Shown here: positions 23,231-34,339 of the stretch, in pieces
Numbering within the stretch: position 1 is the stretch's first letter
Layout: the number at the start of each line of letters is the position of its first letter
Assembly (NCBI GenBank): GCA_947069175.1
Contig: CAMTDV010000022.1
Span: 38,095,476 to 38,159,475, forward strand
Length of the DNA stretch: 64,000 nucleotides
Reading direction: 5' to 3'
DNA from: Scalesia atractyloides
Lineage: Eukaryota; Streptophyta; Magnoliopsida; Asterales; Asteraceae
Made by a program: the position numbers and the translations under genes
Notes under the pieces: generated by a model
What the model was told of the DNA's origin: nothing
Seen by the model: only the letters and a program-made list of their open reading frames with translations
The model's database searches: none

Positions 23231-23247
23231 TTGGTATCAGAGCCAAG
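23231..23247 (+). other. Primer-binding site of Gypsy-1
   Basis: TTGGTATCAGAGCCAAG lies two bases after the LTR end. It is of the tRNA-Met type. Confidence 0.88.
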
Positions 23248-23397
23248 ATTTGAGAGAATTAAACACTAGCCTTTTGTGTTTAATCTCAAACTTACACAAT
23301 AGCACATTCCTTAGACTTCCGAGTCTAGGCTTTGACCTAGGATTACTCATTTCATTAATAAGTTATTATTATTATTTTGGCTTAATTTTAACAGGAA

Positions 23398-23454
23398 ATG
23401 CCGCCAAGGTTTAGAGGACAAAGTGGAAGAGGAAAAGGTCCTATGAGGGGAGTG
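23398..23454 (+). pseudogene. Gypsy-1 gag, N-terminal piece
   Basis: The ATG at 23398 begins MPPRFRGQSGRGKGPMRG, a basic Arg/Gly-rich start typical of Gypsy Gag in Asteraceae (from memory). It follows TTTTAACAG|G, which could be a leader splice acceptor. The frame is cut by the Copia-2 LTR at 23455, where GTG TGA gives an immediate stop. The left target copy reads AGTG (23451-23454) instead of AGGTG. Confidence 0.75.
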
Positions 23455-23863
23455 TGAGAGGGGATCGGCTCTCCTCTTTTGAGCACCAGACTGATCTAAC
23501 TCAGCTAACAGAGGCAGAATTTATTGTTAGCGAGTTGGACAAATAAACAAGAAAGATATACTGCTTAAACGCCTTGATTTGTATTGATAAACGTGAACAG
23601 TTACAAAGTGAGTAAACAGTTTGACAGGGCTTCGCCGTAGATATCCACCAACAGATTGATAACACAACACTCAAGCTCCTCTATTTATAGGTCGATATGA
23701 CTCGCACATGAGGAGAGTGTGTATGACTCGTGCGAGTGGTTGCTCGTACGAGCCATATTCAAAACATATAAAACATATATACACATATAAAATCTGACAT
23801 TCCAAGCCCTATATACATAATCAACATATCCTAGATGTAGGCAACAGACATTATGCACCAACA
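23455..23863 (-). repeat. 3' LTR of Copia-2
   Basis: The LTR is 409 bp. On the minus strand it is TGTTGGTGCATAATG to CCCCTCTCA, a canonical TG..CA. The TATA-type CTATTTATAG is near 23682-23691, with palindromes at 23718-23755. It lacks a 24-bp palindrome-containing segment present in the 5' LTR. Confidence 0.92.
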
Positions 23864-23878
23864 AACTCCCCTTGGATG
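23864..23878 (-). other. Polypurine tract of Copia-2
   Basis: The minus strand reads TCCAAGGGGAGTT, adjoining the LTR start. Confidence 0.85.
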
Positions 23879-23927
23879 TTGCTGAAGTCTTGGATAGTCT
23901 TCAAAAAATTCTTAAATGATCTGACAA

Positions 23928-26900
23928 TTAACAACCAAAGAAACGTTTCGGTGGCTTGCGACGCTCCTCTGAAGATATCAGCTTCTGATCTGTAGGAGGA
24001 GGCCGATTACTTGTGTTGCCAAATCGAAAGCTCCTTACCGAAGCAATTCGTGCTCGCTCAGTAATTCTTTATTCTTTCTTTTCTTTCTTTCTCTGCTCGA
24101 TCTCCTCCAGCTTTCTCCAAGAAATGTTCCATGCTGTTCCTGAATGTATATCGTTAGCAAAACATACATTAGAAATCTTCTGGAACTGGAGAGCTTGTTC
24201 TTTGTCTTTCTCTTTGAAACTAATCTTGCTGTAGAACAAGCATTCAATATCCTTCTTCGAACAATTGACTAGCCACATCGGGTCCAGTACTCGAATGCCA
24301 CGCTATAGACCATAAATGCGTTTGTGTGCTATGACGGCTTTGGTTAATTCCTCGGTAATCTTCCAAGAATCATCATTTGGATGGACACAAATAGCAGCTT
24401 CACCTGTACTTGAATCATAGTGCCACCATTTGAAGATCTTGAAGAAATCTTGTTCCATCTTGATTAGAGGCATATTTTTCATCACTCGTGGCCTCTTTAC
24501 AATAACCGTAACATCCTTTTCTATCGTTACTGGATCGATTTTCATGATTCTTTTAGGGATATGTGGTTTCTAGTGGATAAAACCATGCGTAGCCTCAAGC
24601 TTTATCAAGTTCCACAGCCACTGGTCATGAAATTTCATCTTCAAATTAATCATCTTAGTTTGAACAAGCTCTTTGATATCCCAGAACGGCAGGGTCTTTA
24701 TATCGCTCAAGTATCGAAAGTACTGGATCCCATATTCCCGTTTAATCGCATAAACATTCAGCTCTTCGATCCATCCCCAGCTTATAATATCTCCCAAAGA
24801 AATGTTAGCATCACGCGTAAAAAATGCTAAGGGACGTTTGAATTTACGTACAACTGGTACTTCTTTAAACCCCCGCTTCCTCATTTCAGCAACTTCTTCT
24901 GCAGACAATTGTTGAGGAACACTTCCTTGTTTGACAGCCTCTTTAACTTTGCGCTTTAGAAGATCATCATTCTCGGCTGCAAACAATTCACTAAAAGTTG
25001 GGGATTCATCTGTACCCTTGTCGGCAACATTTGTATCATTGTCATCAGAATCATCCTCCACTACAACTTTATCATACTCATGTGCATCAGCAACATGTTC
25101 GAATATATAATCAACAGACTCGAAAGCACTGATGTCGTTAAGTTCTTCTTCGAAATCAAACACAAAATTTTCTTTGTCCATGCCTAACATTTGAGCGATC
25201 TCTTCCTTTGTGTAGCTATGGACAAACTCTCCTTCTTCAACATCATGCTCTAAATATAGTATCTTTTGTTTGGGCACAGCAGGAACAGTAGACATTTCAG
25301 TCACCGTGAAGATTCCTGCCTGCTTAGCATCCTTAGAGCTTTCAGACTTTCCCTGATCTTTTCCTTCTTCTGCTTAATTTGCAGAGCATCCAAGTACATA
25401 GAAAAATGATATCATCATTCAAATTAGATTCTGTTACAAGAATACCTGACCCACCCAAGTCATCATCACCACCATCACTATCATCATCAAACTTATCAGA
25501 AAATACATCATCGATATCGTCCAAGTCTTCTTTTTTCCTTCTCAGCATTCTCATCAAATTCATCTATTTCTGCTTCAATTTCTCTCTCCAACTTTCTCTT
25601 ATTGAGCCATTCTCGGTGTTTAGCTGAAAGATTCAACATATCAATTTCAACATCCTTAGGCTTTCCAACAAACACAAACTTCTTCGGAACTGCATACACC
25701 ACCACCTCAGAAGATATTGGCACAAATTCAGCTTCGGGCTCAGTTATGTCAATCACGGGTTCCTCACCAACCTTCACTTTTCCCTTGCCCTGAGCATCAT
25801 ATAATTCTTTGGCAATGCGTTCCCGCTTGGCAACCCTTTCTCTGGCCTCTGCTTTCTCTATCTCATCAATCTCAGCAGCTAAATTGATTCTGAGTTTCTT
25901 GGTGAGAATTTTCTCGAATAAGCTTATCTTTCTCTGATTTCTGAGATGTTCTTCATCACATTCTGCCATGCGATTTCTCAAACGTTCATTCTCAGATACG
26001 ATACTAGCCAAAATAGCCTCTAGCTGTTGTTTTTCTGCATTAAGCCCATTAAGTTGCTTTTGTAGCTCAGCAATCTTGACACTGTTCAGCATTACTTGTT
26101 TCTCAAGTTATTCAATGCGTGAATCGTTGAACATGTCTGCCGAGAACTCTTCCCCTAGAATATCACCAAAGTCGAAGTCGAATTGATCTTCTAACCTGGT
26201 ACTTGTGAAGAACTGGGGTTGAGACTGAGAAGGTTGAGCTTGAGGGGTAGGTTGTGGTGTTGGTTATGGTGGTGGAGATGGTGGTGGTTGTGTAGTTGGT
26301 TGAAGAGATGGTGATGGTGATGGTTGAGAAATCGGTACAACATTCTCTTCTTCAACAACCTTTTTACTGCACCTTTCTCTTAGATTTGTCTTTCGTAGAA
26401 TCTGTGCTTCTAATCGCTGGCCTCTTGAGACGTCTAGAGGATTTCTTAGAAGTTTTGCGAACAGGAGTATCACTATCGGAACCTGAAGGTACATACGTTG
26501 TATCATCCTCCCCTGACGCTTTACGTCTCTTCTCTTCTACTTTACGTTGAAGTTCAGCCAGACGTTCAAGTTCTCTTTCTTTAGCTCTTTCTCTCTCACC
26601 AGCAATCCTATCTTCTGAATAAGTGCTTAAAGAGGATGCTTCTTCAACCACTCCTTCCTGAACTCCAAACGCTTCCCTTTGGATATCAGCAGCCAAAGTT
26701 TTAACATTTTCTTCCGGCTCTAATTTGTCAACCAACCTCATGCTTTCAGATGCACGCTGCTTATTTTTAGGGGCATTGGAGGAAGATGTGGACATTTGCT
26801 TTCTTTTCGTCCCCTTACCCCCTTTTTATCCTCTTTAGAGAACCACGCGCTTCTCTTTGCGACAAAACCTTCTAACACTTCCAATTCTTCATCTTCATCT

Positions 26901-28192
26901 CCACTGTCATCTTTTCTCCACTTCCCTTTTGGTGGTGCCACATAATCTTTATCAAGAATAGCCCCAAAGACAGGCTTGGCATTTGGGAAGGTTTTAAGAT
27001 GCAGATTCATCTTCTTCAGAGTTGACACATCCATATGTTCCAGCTTCAAAACATCATCCTTCTTCTTATTAAATTTGGGTGTAAGTGGTCGATCAACATC
27101 TGAATAAAACGCGGATACTGCAAAAACTTCTCGCGTTATGTATTTTGGACCATCTGGGAGAAGATCACTCTTTAGAAATTGTAGGGCAAGTTCAGAATAA
27201 GTGATGTGATCATGCACATCTGATAATCAACCAAATCATCAAATCCGCCCTTTCTGTGACTGGGAGCATGAATCACGCAGTGTGCAATTTATCGAAATGG
27301 AGCACTAAGGTTTGCCTTCTTGAAAGGAGTTGCGTTAACAAATCCGGCATAACCAATCTTGTAGAAGCACCCTTTAACCATAAATTCTGGAAAACCAGAA
27401 AGGTCTTCTTCATGATCGTTAAACTCTAACACCATTATGATTAAGTCTTCAGTGATCTTTACTTGAATATCTTCATTATTAATCCTTACTGCAGACAAAA
27501 TCGCGTTCTCTTCTTCATTGAATTCAACAGCATTCTAGAAATATTCGACATGAGAACGATATGTCGTGTGACGATCTGTGAGCGCATTTGAATAGGAAGT
27601 CGGCTTAAAAAATCCAATACTTCTCTATATGCTGCAATTTCCGGAATAGTCTTGTCTAGAAGACATCAAATATTATGAAAGGTGAAAACGACAATTTCTT
27701 GATCGGCAAGCATAAACATTTTAAACACTTAGAAACATTTTCAAAAATTTCAACTCTTAATCACTCGTACGAGATTCATATACTTAGACAAGAAATTTAA
27801 GTCTGAATCAAAACCCCACTCGTATGAGCCACTACTTCGTACGAATAAATAAAATACTTAACAAATTTCAAGGGTTTTGAACAGAACTTCCTCGTACGAG
27901 TGATGCTTCGTACGAGTGAAAATGATAAACTAGCATTAGAAATCTTTGCTCATACCAGTGATGATTCATACGAGTAACGAATCGCACCAAATAACACCTA
28001 ATCAAACCGAACTTAAAACGTGTAGATTTTAACAAATTGAAGGTTGATTTATAGGTTAAAAGGTCCGATTTAACGTTTTTGAGTTCAATATTAAATTTTA
28101 CCAGTCCGATTATCCTAAATCTATGTTTTATGTCCTTTTGGTCCAATTTTGGCATTATAACGGCTCAAAACAAGCATTAGTACCTGGCCCAT
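23928..28192 (-). pseudogene. ORF-A copy 2: third gene downstream of pol, about 1,260 codons
   Basis: This is the best preserved copy, but its function is unrecognised. The possible first exon is ATGGGCCAG (28192-28184) before GTACTA. The matching acceptor near 27704 has decayed to CCG. Along the main exon (27703-23928): N-terminal region (IPEIAAYREVLDF near 27650; INNEDIQVKITEDLI 27480; MVKGCFYKIGYAGFVN 27370; SHRKGG 27265); FNKKKDDVLKLEHMDVSTLKK (27070); acidic DSGDEDEELEVLEGF (26900); Arg/Glu-rich helix (26600-26520); Pro-rich (26330-26260); coiled coil KIAELQKQLNGLNAEKQQLE (26075) to 25700; acidic DDDSDGGDDD (25475); SYTKEEIAQMLGMD (25210); a 245-codon open stretch 25304-24570; C-terminal DPMWLVNCSKKDIECLF (24290-24240); and end RRKPPKRFFGC with the stop at 23928. 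No membrane segment, zinc knuckle or enzyme motif is evident. Confidence 0.72.
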
Positions 28193-28410
28193 GAAAGAGG
28201 TGTGCAAATCAACCTCCCTGTAGTATAGATACGTATCATAGATCAAGAAAATAAGTGATGAGAACTGATTCGCACAGAGTATGCTCTCAATCGCACAGAG
28301 TCAATAGTGTGACTCGTACGAATGAGCAGCCCTTTTATACTCATTCAGGGTTCACTCGTACGAGTAATGCCTCGCACGAATGAAGCTTTTTGTCACTCGT
28401 ACGAGTCAGT
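28181..28410 (-). promoter_or_regulatory. Putative internal promoter, start codon and donor of ORF-A copy 2
   Basis: On the minus strand, palindromes (ACTCGTACGAGT perfect at 28354-28365 and again about 28396-28407, plus two decayed ones) are followed by TATAAAA (28339-28333). Then come about 140 nt of leader, CACACCTCTTTCATGGG with the ATG at 28192, and CCAG|GTACTA at 28184/28183. The palindrome core here is CTCGTACGAG, as in this element's own LTR. Copia-1 and Copia-Y use TTCGTRCGAA in both places. Confidence 0.55.
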
Positions 28411-29785
28411 GTGTCACTCGTATGAGTCAGTTCTATGCACTTTGTTTATCTTTTTGATTTTTTATGAAATTTTATCTGTTTTTATAATCCACTTAGTTAA
28501 CCAAGTCCAAGTTAATGACTCTGGTTATCCGATTTGCCTACCAAGTCTAAGTTAATGACCTTGGTTGACCATTGTTTGACCAAAACAGATTTATTTAAAA
28601 ATTTAAAGTTTCAAATTAATGAACTTCGTTGACGTTTTAGGATATTTTTCTTTTCTGATTAGCTCCCAGCCCGTGCTCTTCAGCTTTCCTCCAGCACCTA
28701 TCGCTTTGACTTGGACTAACGGTATTTTCATCATCGGTAGATTAAATATATGATATATTGCTAAAGATAAGCTGAAAATCTTTTTGGGATTTTTCTGAAA
28801 AAGAAATAACAAGTAAAGATGTATTTACATACATATTTTTTTGTGAATTTTGTGTTTAGAGGATCATATCAAGTATTTAGACAAATCACAAGTACCGTTG
28901 ATCTTGGTAGTAACTTTAAGTTCTTAAACAGATTTACCTAGATTGCCAATATACTTATCCACTTAAACCTCTACTCGTTTCTCAATTGTTTCAAGATATG
29001 TTAGGTAACATTAAGGAACATGAAGTAACAGTGTTTCCCATCTCAGAATATACCCCCGCATCGAGATTCCCAGAATATCATTTCACAGGTGAATACATCT
29101 AACTAATATCTGTAAATGGGGTGAATTGCGAGACCTTGGGAGCTCATGTTAGTATTTCCATATAGACATAAAGATGAAGGCTCGACTTTAGGTGGTGTTC
29201 CATAAAAGAATCATTTGAACGCAGATGTCGTAAATTATGACATACTCATTTTTTGTGCAGCTTTTTTGGGCGAATAATGTGTAAAGTATTATGAAAGTTC
29301 TAGGTCATTGCCGACGCAACATCAGAAGAACTCGGATAATACCCCAGATATCGATTAAATATAAAGACCTAGTATCTTTGAATCTGGCATTGTCTCAAAC
29401 AAAATTTCAGAGTACTAATTCCATATATCCGAGAGATGTCGACCCACAAGTTACTCATTTTTTCTTTTAAGTTTATATCTTGAAGAACAATTTACTGAAC
29501 GAGTGAAGCCTATCAGCACATCCTCAGTAAGATCTGTTTAATTACCTGTTTAAACATTCCATATCTTTAGCATACTGTGATTGTTAATTTATGTAATATT
29601 TTTACCCCTTTTTTCACAAATACTCTTTTTGAATTTTTAAATGTTTTTTAATTTTTCACAACTTTTCTCCCCCTAAAATCAAAAACATATTTTTGGTTTT
29701 TAGTTTTTGAAGAAAAAATATTTACAGAAGAACATGTCATACCGATGAGAATCACATCAATTCCTCATCATCCTCAAATTCAACC
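28411..29785 (-). other. Post-pol spacer of Copia-2
   Basis: Non-coding sequence homologous to 6861-8290. Minus-strand purine runs (TTTTAGGGGGAGAAA near 29664-29678, TTAGGGGATA near 29793) are candidate secondary polypurine tracts. No gene is seen. Confidence 0.7.
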
Positions 29786-31043
29786 TCATGTATATCCCCT
29801 AATACCAGATTTCTTAAACCATTTAATTTTAAAAGATTTTAAATCTTGAACGATCAAATGCTTTGGTGTAAAAATCTGCTTTTTGGTCATCAATGTGGAT
29901 TTTTTCAATTCAAACCAACTTTTTTCGTAGCAATCACGGATAAAGTGGTGTCGAATTTCTATATGTTTAGTGCGTGAGTGTTGAACAGGATTTTTGGTGA
30001 TATCGATAGCCACCTTGTTATCTACGTAAATTGGCGTATCAAGAAATTGAAGTCGTAGTCTCTCATCTGCTGTTGTATCCAGAGAACCTGGGAACAACAA
30101 CTGGATGCTAAAACATCTTCAGCTTCATATGTAGGGAGAGCGACCGCGGTCTGTTTCTTGCATTGCCATATTACCAAACGAGTTCCGAAGAATTGGCAAC
30201 CACTGTAGTAGATTTTGGGTTAAGCTTGCAGCAGCCGAAATCAAAATCCGAGTAACCCGCAAGGTTGAAGTCGTCATATCTAGGATACCACAAGCTGGTG
30301 CTTGGACATCCTTTCAAGTATCTCATGATTCGTTTGACGCCTAACAAGTGTGAATCTCCTGGATTTGACTGATAACGAGCGCATAAGCATGCATACATGA
30401 TATCTGGTCGCGAAGCGGTAAGATACATCAAGGATCCGATCATGGAGCGATATAATGTTTCATCGACTTTGACTCCATGAGCGTCTAGACAAATGTCGTT
30501 TTTCGGTGCTAATGGAGTTGATGCTGGCGCAGTTCCTATCATGTCAAATTTCTCTAACACGTCATGACATACTTCTTCTGATGGATGAAGATACCATTAG
30601 GCAATTGCTCAACCTGAAGTCCTAAAAAGAACTTCATCTCCCCCAACGCACTCATTTCGAATTTCTTCTTCATCACTTCTTTGAGGTCTTTGCACAGCTT
30701 ATCATTTGTCAACCCAAAGATGATATTATCCACATATATTTGTACCAAAATCAAATGCCCATCTACTTCCTTTGTGAAGAGGGTACAATCTACAGTTCCT
30801 CTAAGAAAGCCGTTGTCAAGAAGATGTCTTGAAAGCGTTTCATACCAAGCTCTCGGGCTTGGTGAAGACCATATAAAGCTTTGTTCAGAAGGTAGACTTT
30901 ATCCTTGTGTATTGGATCGACAAACCCCGGTGGTTGGCCGACATACACTTCCTCTTTGACTTTGCCCTAAAGGAAATCAGATTTGACATCCAGTTGATAC
31001 ACCTTGAAACCTTTCCAAGAAGCAAGCCCAAGAATATGCAAAT
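29786..31043 (-). pseudogene. Copia-2 pol 3' half: RT C-part and RNase H
   Basis: This segment resumes RT downstream of the Gypsy-2 insertion with IFLGLLLGKVSRCINW-like codons (31040-30990). The catalytic box reads YVDNIIFGLT (about 30740-30710), so the second Asp of YVDD is Asn. Then come EMKFFLGLQVEQLPNGIFIHQKKY (30640-30570), DETLYRSMIGSLMYLTASRPDIMYACLCARYQSNP (30450-30350), YSDFDFGCCKLNPKSTT (30260-30210), and the RNase H tail IYVDNKVAIDITKN..HSRTKHIEIRHHF (30045-29950). It ends near 29800 before the spacer. Confidence 0.9.
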
Positions 31044-31609
31044 TGTAACACCCCGACCGCGTAAAACAACGGACCACGACGGAAACATCGGGGAGTCATG
31101 TCACAGAACTATTATTTCACAACTAATGGAATATAAAATTTTGTTTTATTAAGCTAAATGTTTACATTTTCTTGGGATAAACAGAAACAACACATAATAA
31201 ATTGTCTTTCATGTTTTAAGTCACTAAGGCCCACGTCCATTCCTACGTGAAGCATGCATCATATTATCAAGCATTGACTCCTGAAACATATGTGAAAAGA
31301 GAGTCAACATAAAAATGCCGGCTAGTACATAGGTTTTGTGAGTGTGTCAAATTTGTGGCTTTGTATACATATTGCAACACCTTGTCAGACTACAAGAGTA
31401 ATTAAGTGAAAACCTCGTATCAAAAGTGTTTGATATTGCAATAAAATTAACCAACTAAAACAAGTTGGTTAGAGTTGTGAAAACCTTATAGCCATGAATC
31501 TTGACCAAAACATTTCTTTTGTAAAAACCTTGTAATAGATTAATTCAAAAGAAAACTCCATATGGTTTATATCTTTAAGTGAAAATCATTGCGTGACATT
31601 GTTCAAAAC

Positions 31610-31715
31610 CATTTGTCCATGTTATAAACTATTTGTCCGTGTTATAAATCAATCGTCTGTATCATAAACCAATTGTCCATGTCATAAACAAATCGTCCGT
31701 GTTTTTAATTGTGAA
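31610..31715. repeat. Five tandem units of about 20 bp
   Basis: Units of the form TTGTCCRTGTYATAAACCAA, also present at 34455-34550 and 47135-47235 in the other LTR copies. Confidence 0.75.
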
Positions 31716-32014
31716 AACTTTTGCTCGTTGTTTAATGAACACATTCAAACCTATGTTGACTCTACCACCAAAGGGTATCTTTAATAGACCACCAAAGGGT
31801 CTCTTTAACTAGACTAACAAATCAAAAAATGATTTGTTAATCAGAAACATTTTGTCATTACCCAAACTTCCACCAAATCCAGTGAACAGTCTGATAATGG
31901 GATTGTCAGTCCTATGGTACCATAACATACTACTGGTCAGCTCGGCCAAAGCTAATGAATGTCATTCGTGTTATGGATAACGCATCAATAAGTTGTTCAC
32001 ATTATTGAAATCGT

Positions 32015-32375
32015 ATTGTTTTATATATAAACCATGGACATCGTTTTTGAAAACTAAAAAATAATTTAGCATATATGAGTCACCCCAAAACATTTGCAAA
32101 ACGTAAAAGAAGGGAACTATGTACTCACTTTGAAAATCATTTTATATATAAACCATGTATATTGTTTTGAAATCTTGGAACTAATTATAGGCACATATGA
32201 ATCACCCCAAAATATTTAGAAAATGTAAAAAAGGGGAACATGTACTCACTTTGAAAATCATTTTGTATATATAAACCATGTATATTGTTTTGAAATCTTG
32301 AAAATAATTATAGGCACATATGAATCACCCAAAACATTTAGAAAATGTAAAAGAGGGGCTATGTACTCACTTAGG
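32015..32375. repeat. Three tandem units of about 122 bp
   Basis: The anchor GARTCACCCCAAAA recurs at about 32077, 32199 and 32322, followed each time by a TTTAGAAAATGTAAAA-like segment and CTATGTACTCAC. The array is repeated in the 5' LTR (47540-47910) and, shortened, in the partial LTR (34660-34970). Confidence 0.75.
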
Positions 32376-33991
32376 ATTGCGAAAGTGTTCTTGATCAACG
32401 AAATAAACAAAGCTCAAACGTGTCCTAATGTGTCAGATAAATATGTTAGCGTGTCGAGACTACAAAGAGGAGATCGGATAGAATGAAGTCTTATAAACCA
32501 AACGAGTGTTGGAACTCATGTGATATGGTTTAACAAACTTAACATTCTGATTTGGAAAGGATCCTAAGTGCTTTTGACCCATTATGACTCGTTAAGGTAG
32601 TTTATGCTACTTTAACGGGTCATTAGCGTAAAAGTGTGATCGGATGGTTAAACATATCCTATGATAAGTCTTAAATGACCAAGTATGTTTGAAAATGTTA
32701 TAACATCAGTTTATATGTCAAAATTTTGGTTACATGTGTTTAAAATGGGTTTATGCGCAAAAGGGCATTTCGGCCATTTTTTTAAAGACATAGAAGTACT
32801 TATCATAACACTAATCAAACGACGTGACCATAAGATATAACCTCAGTAGGTTATTCCTATACAAATATGGTCACAAATATGTGTTTGGTCGGATCCTAAG
32901 ATCGACCAAACGGGTCATATTCGAAAGTAAAAGCGATGGTCAAGACCGCTCGACTTACGACCCTAAATAAGCACTAAACTAGAAGTGACGAGTTAGACAT
33001 GTCAAAATATGTCTAACTAAGTTTATAAAATTGATTTGGTATCAAACCTGGTGTTTGATACCCGAAAATAGTTTCGTCGTAAAATGCACCTCATGCGCAT
33101 TTTTTACTGAAACTTTGACTCGTCACTTCGACTAGTAAACGTGGTAATCAGAAGGTGAAATCATTAGGGATTATAACCTTCGTGATTATGATCACGTTTC
33201 AAAGTTCAATTGAACTTTAACTTGACCAAATATGTTCAGAACCAAAAGTCAATCAGGTTGCCAAACTGTTCGACTTTTAGCTCAAAATAGCTAAAAAATG
33301 AAAGAACTAGGAAGAGTACTTACTCGTGTTGAAGAAAAATTTCGAACCTCAATATTGGAGGCTTCCAAAGGCTGGAAACAAGCTCCAAAAGGATAGAAAG
33401 AAGAACTTCACACTTTGATTTGAACTATTTTGAAGTAGTGTGAAAAAAAATGGAAGAATCATGGGGTATTTATAGTATTTTAGGATTAAGGAGGTGATGA
33501 AAAGTGTCCTCAAGTGTGGATTAGTGTCCTATCATGTGTCAACACCATATTAAGTGTGGCAAAGTGAGTGCTAGGTGTCAAAAATTGGAGATAGGTAGCA
33601 AACTTGGTGAAGAAGCGAAAATATTTATTATTGTTTTTTGACATTTTTGGCCCTTGGACTTGTACTTTCACTTGTTTGCCATTTTTAACCCCCTTTAACC
33701 TAATATTTAGGTTATATAAAGGTGCTAAGACATGTACAACTTGGATTATGCCCGAAAATGTCATGGATGTCAGTTCGTTCGGTTGTACGATTACGAGTTT
33801 CGGAAAAATGCGTAAAACGAATTAACGAACACGAAAATGATCAAAATTATGCAACGATTGACATTTTTGCGTTCTCATAAATAAAATACAAGATTTTATT
33901 GAATAAAAAATATTTGGAAATAAAATACAGGGTTTCATTGAATACGAATTGTTTGTAATTGTGCAATGATTGAAAAGGCACAAATGTCACA

Positions 33992-34339
33992 GTCTCCTCT
34001 ACTTTTGGAAATTTCGTCCCAAAATTTAATTAGAGGAAACTTTGTGAAAACAGATGTGAATATTTCGCTTTCATCTGATCCTCTTGTTCCCAAGTAAATT
34101 CTGGGCCACGTTTGGATTCCTAGCGAACTTTAACTATTGGTATACGTCTGCGCTGAGTTTCTTAACTTCACGGTCCAATATCTCCACAGGTTTCTCGACA
34201 AAGTGCATAGTGTCATCAACGTGAATTTCGTCGAGGGGAATATGGAGGTTTGTATCGGCTAAACACTTTTTCAAATTGGACACGTGGAATGTTGGGTGAA
34301 CATTCCCAAGTTCAGGAGGTAGCTCAAGTCGGTAGGCCA
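33992..34339 (-). pseudogene. Gypsy-2, duplicated polypurine tract and integrase tail
   Basis: The minus strand carries the purine tract (CCAAAAGTAGAGGAGAC, 34008-33992) and the chromodomain-like end of integrase: YRLELPPELGNVHPTFHVSNLKKCLADT (about 34335-34250), then IPLDEIHVDDTMHFVEKPVEILDREVK (34240-34160). This repeats what is found at 36584-36940. It breaks off at 34339, where LTR sequence begins across a shared GCCA. Confidence 0.85.

Larger units (their letters stand above)
31044..33991 (-). repeat. 3' LTR of Gypsy-2
   Basis: The LTR is 2,948 bp, starting TGTGACATTTGTGCC on the minus strand. It contains a 20-bp tandem array (31610-31715) and three units of about 122 bp (32015-32375). 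CTATAAATACC at 33482-33472 on the minus strand is TATA-like. Nothing coding is seen. Confidence 0.9.

Noticed and set aside
24013..24830. Plus-strand open frames in the ORF-A regions (also 25379-26550, 60562-61153, 61460-61796)
   Set aside because: They are antisense shadows of the conserved minus-strand ORF-A; only the minus-strand frames are conserved between copies.
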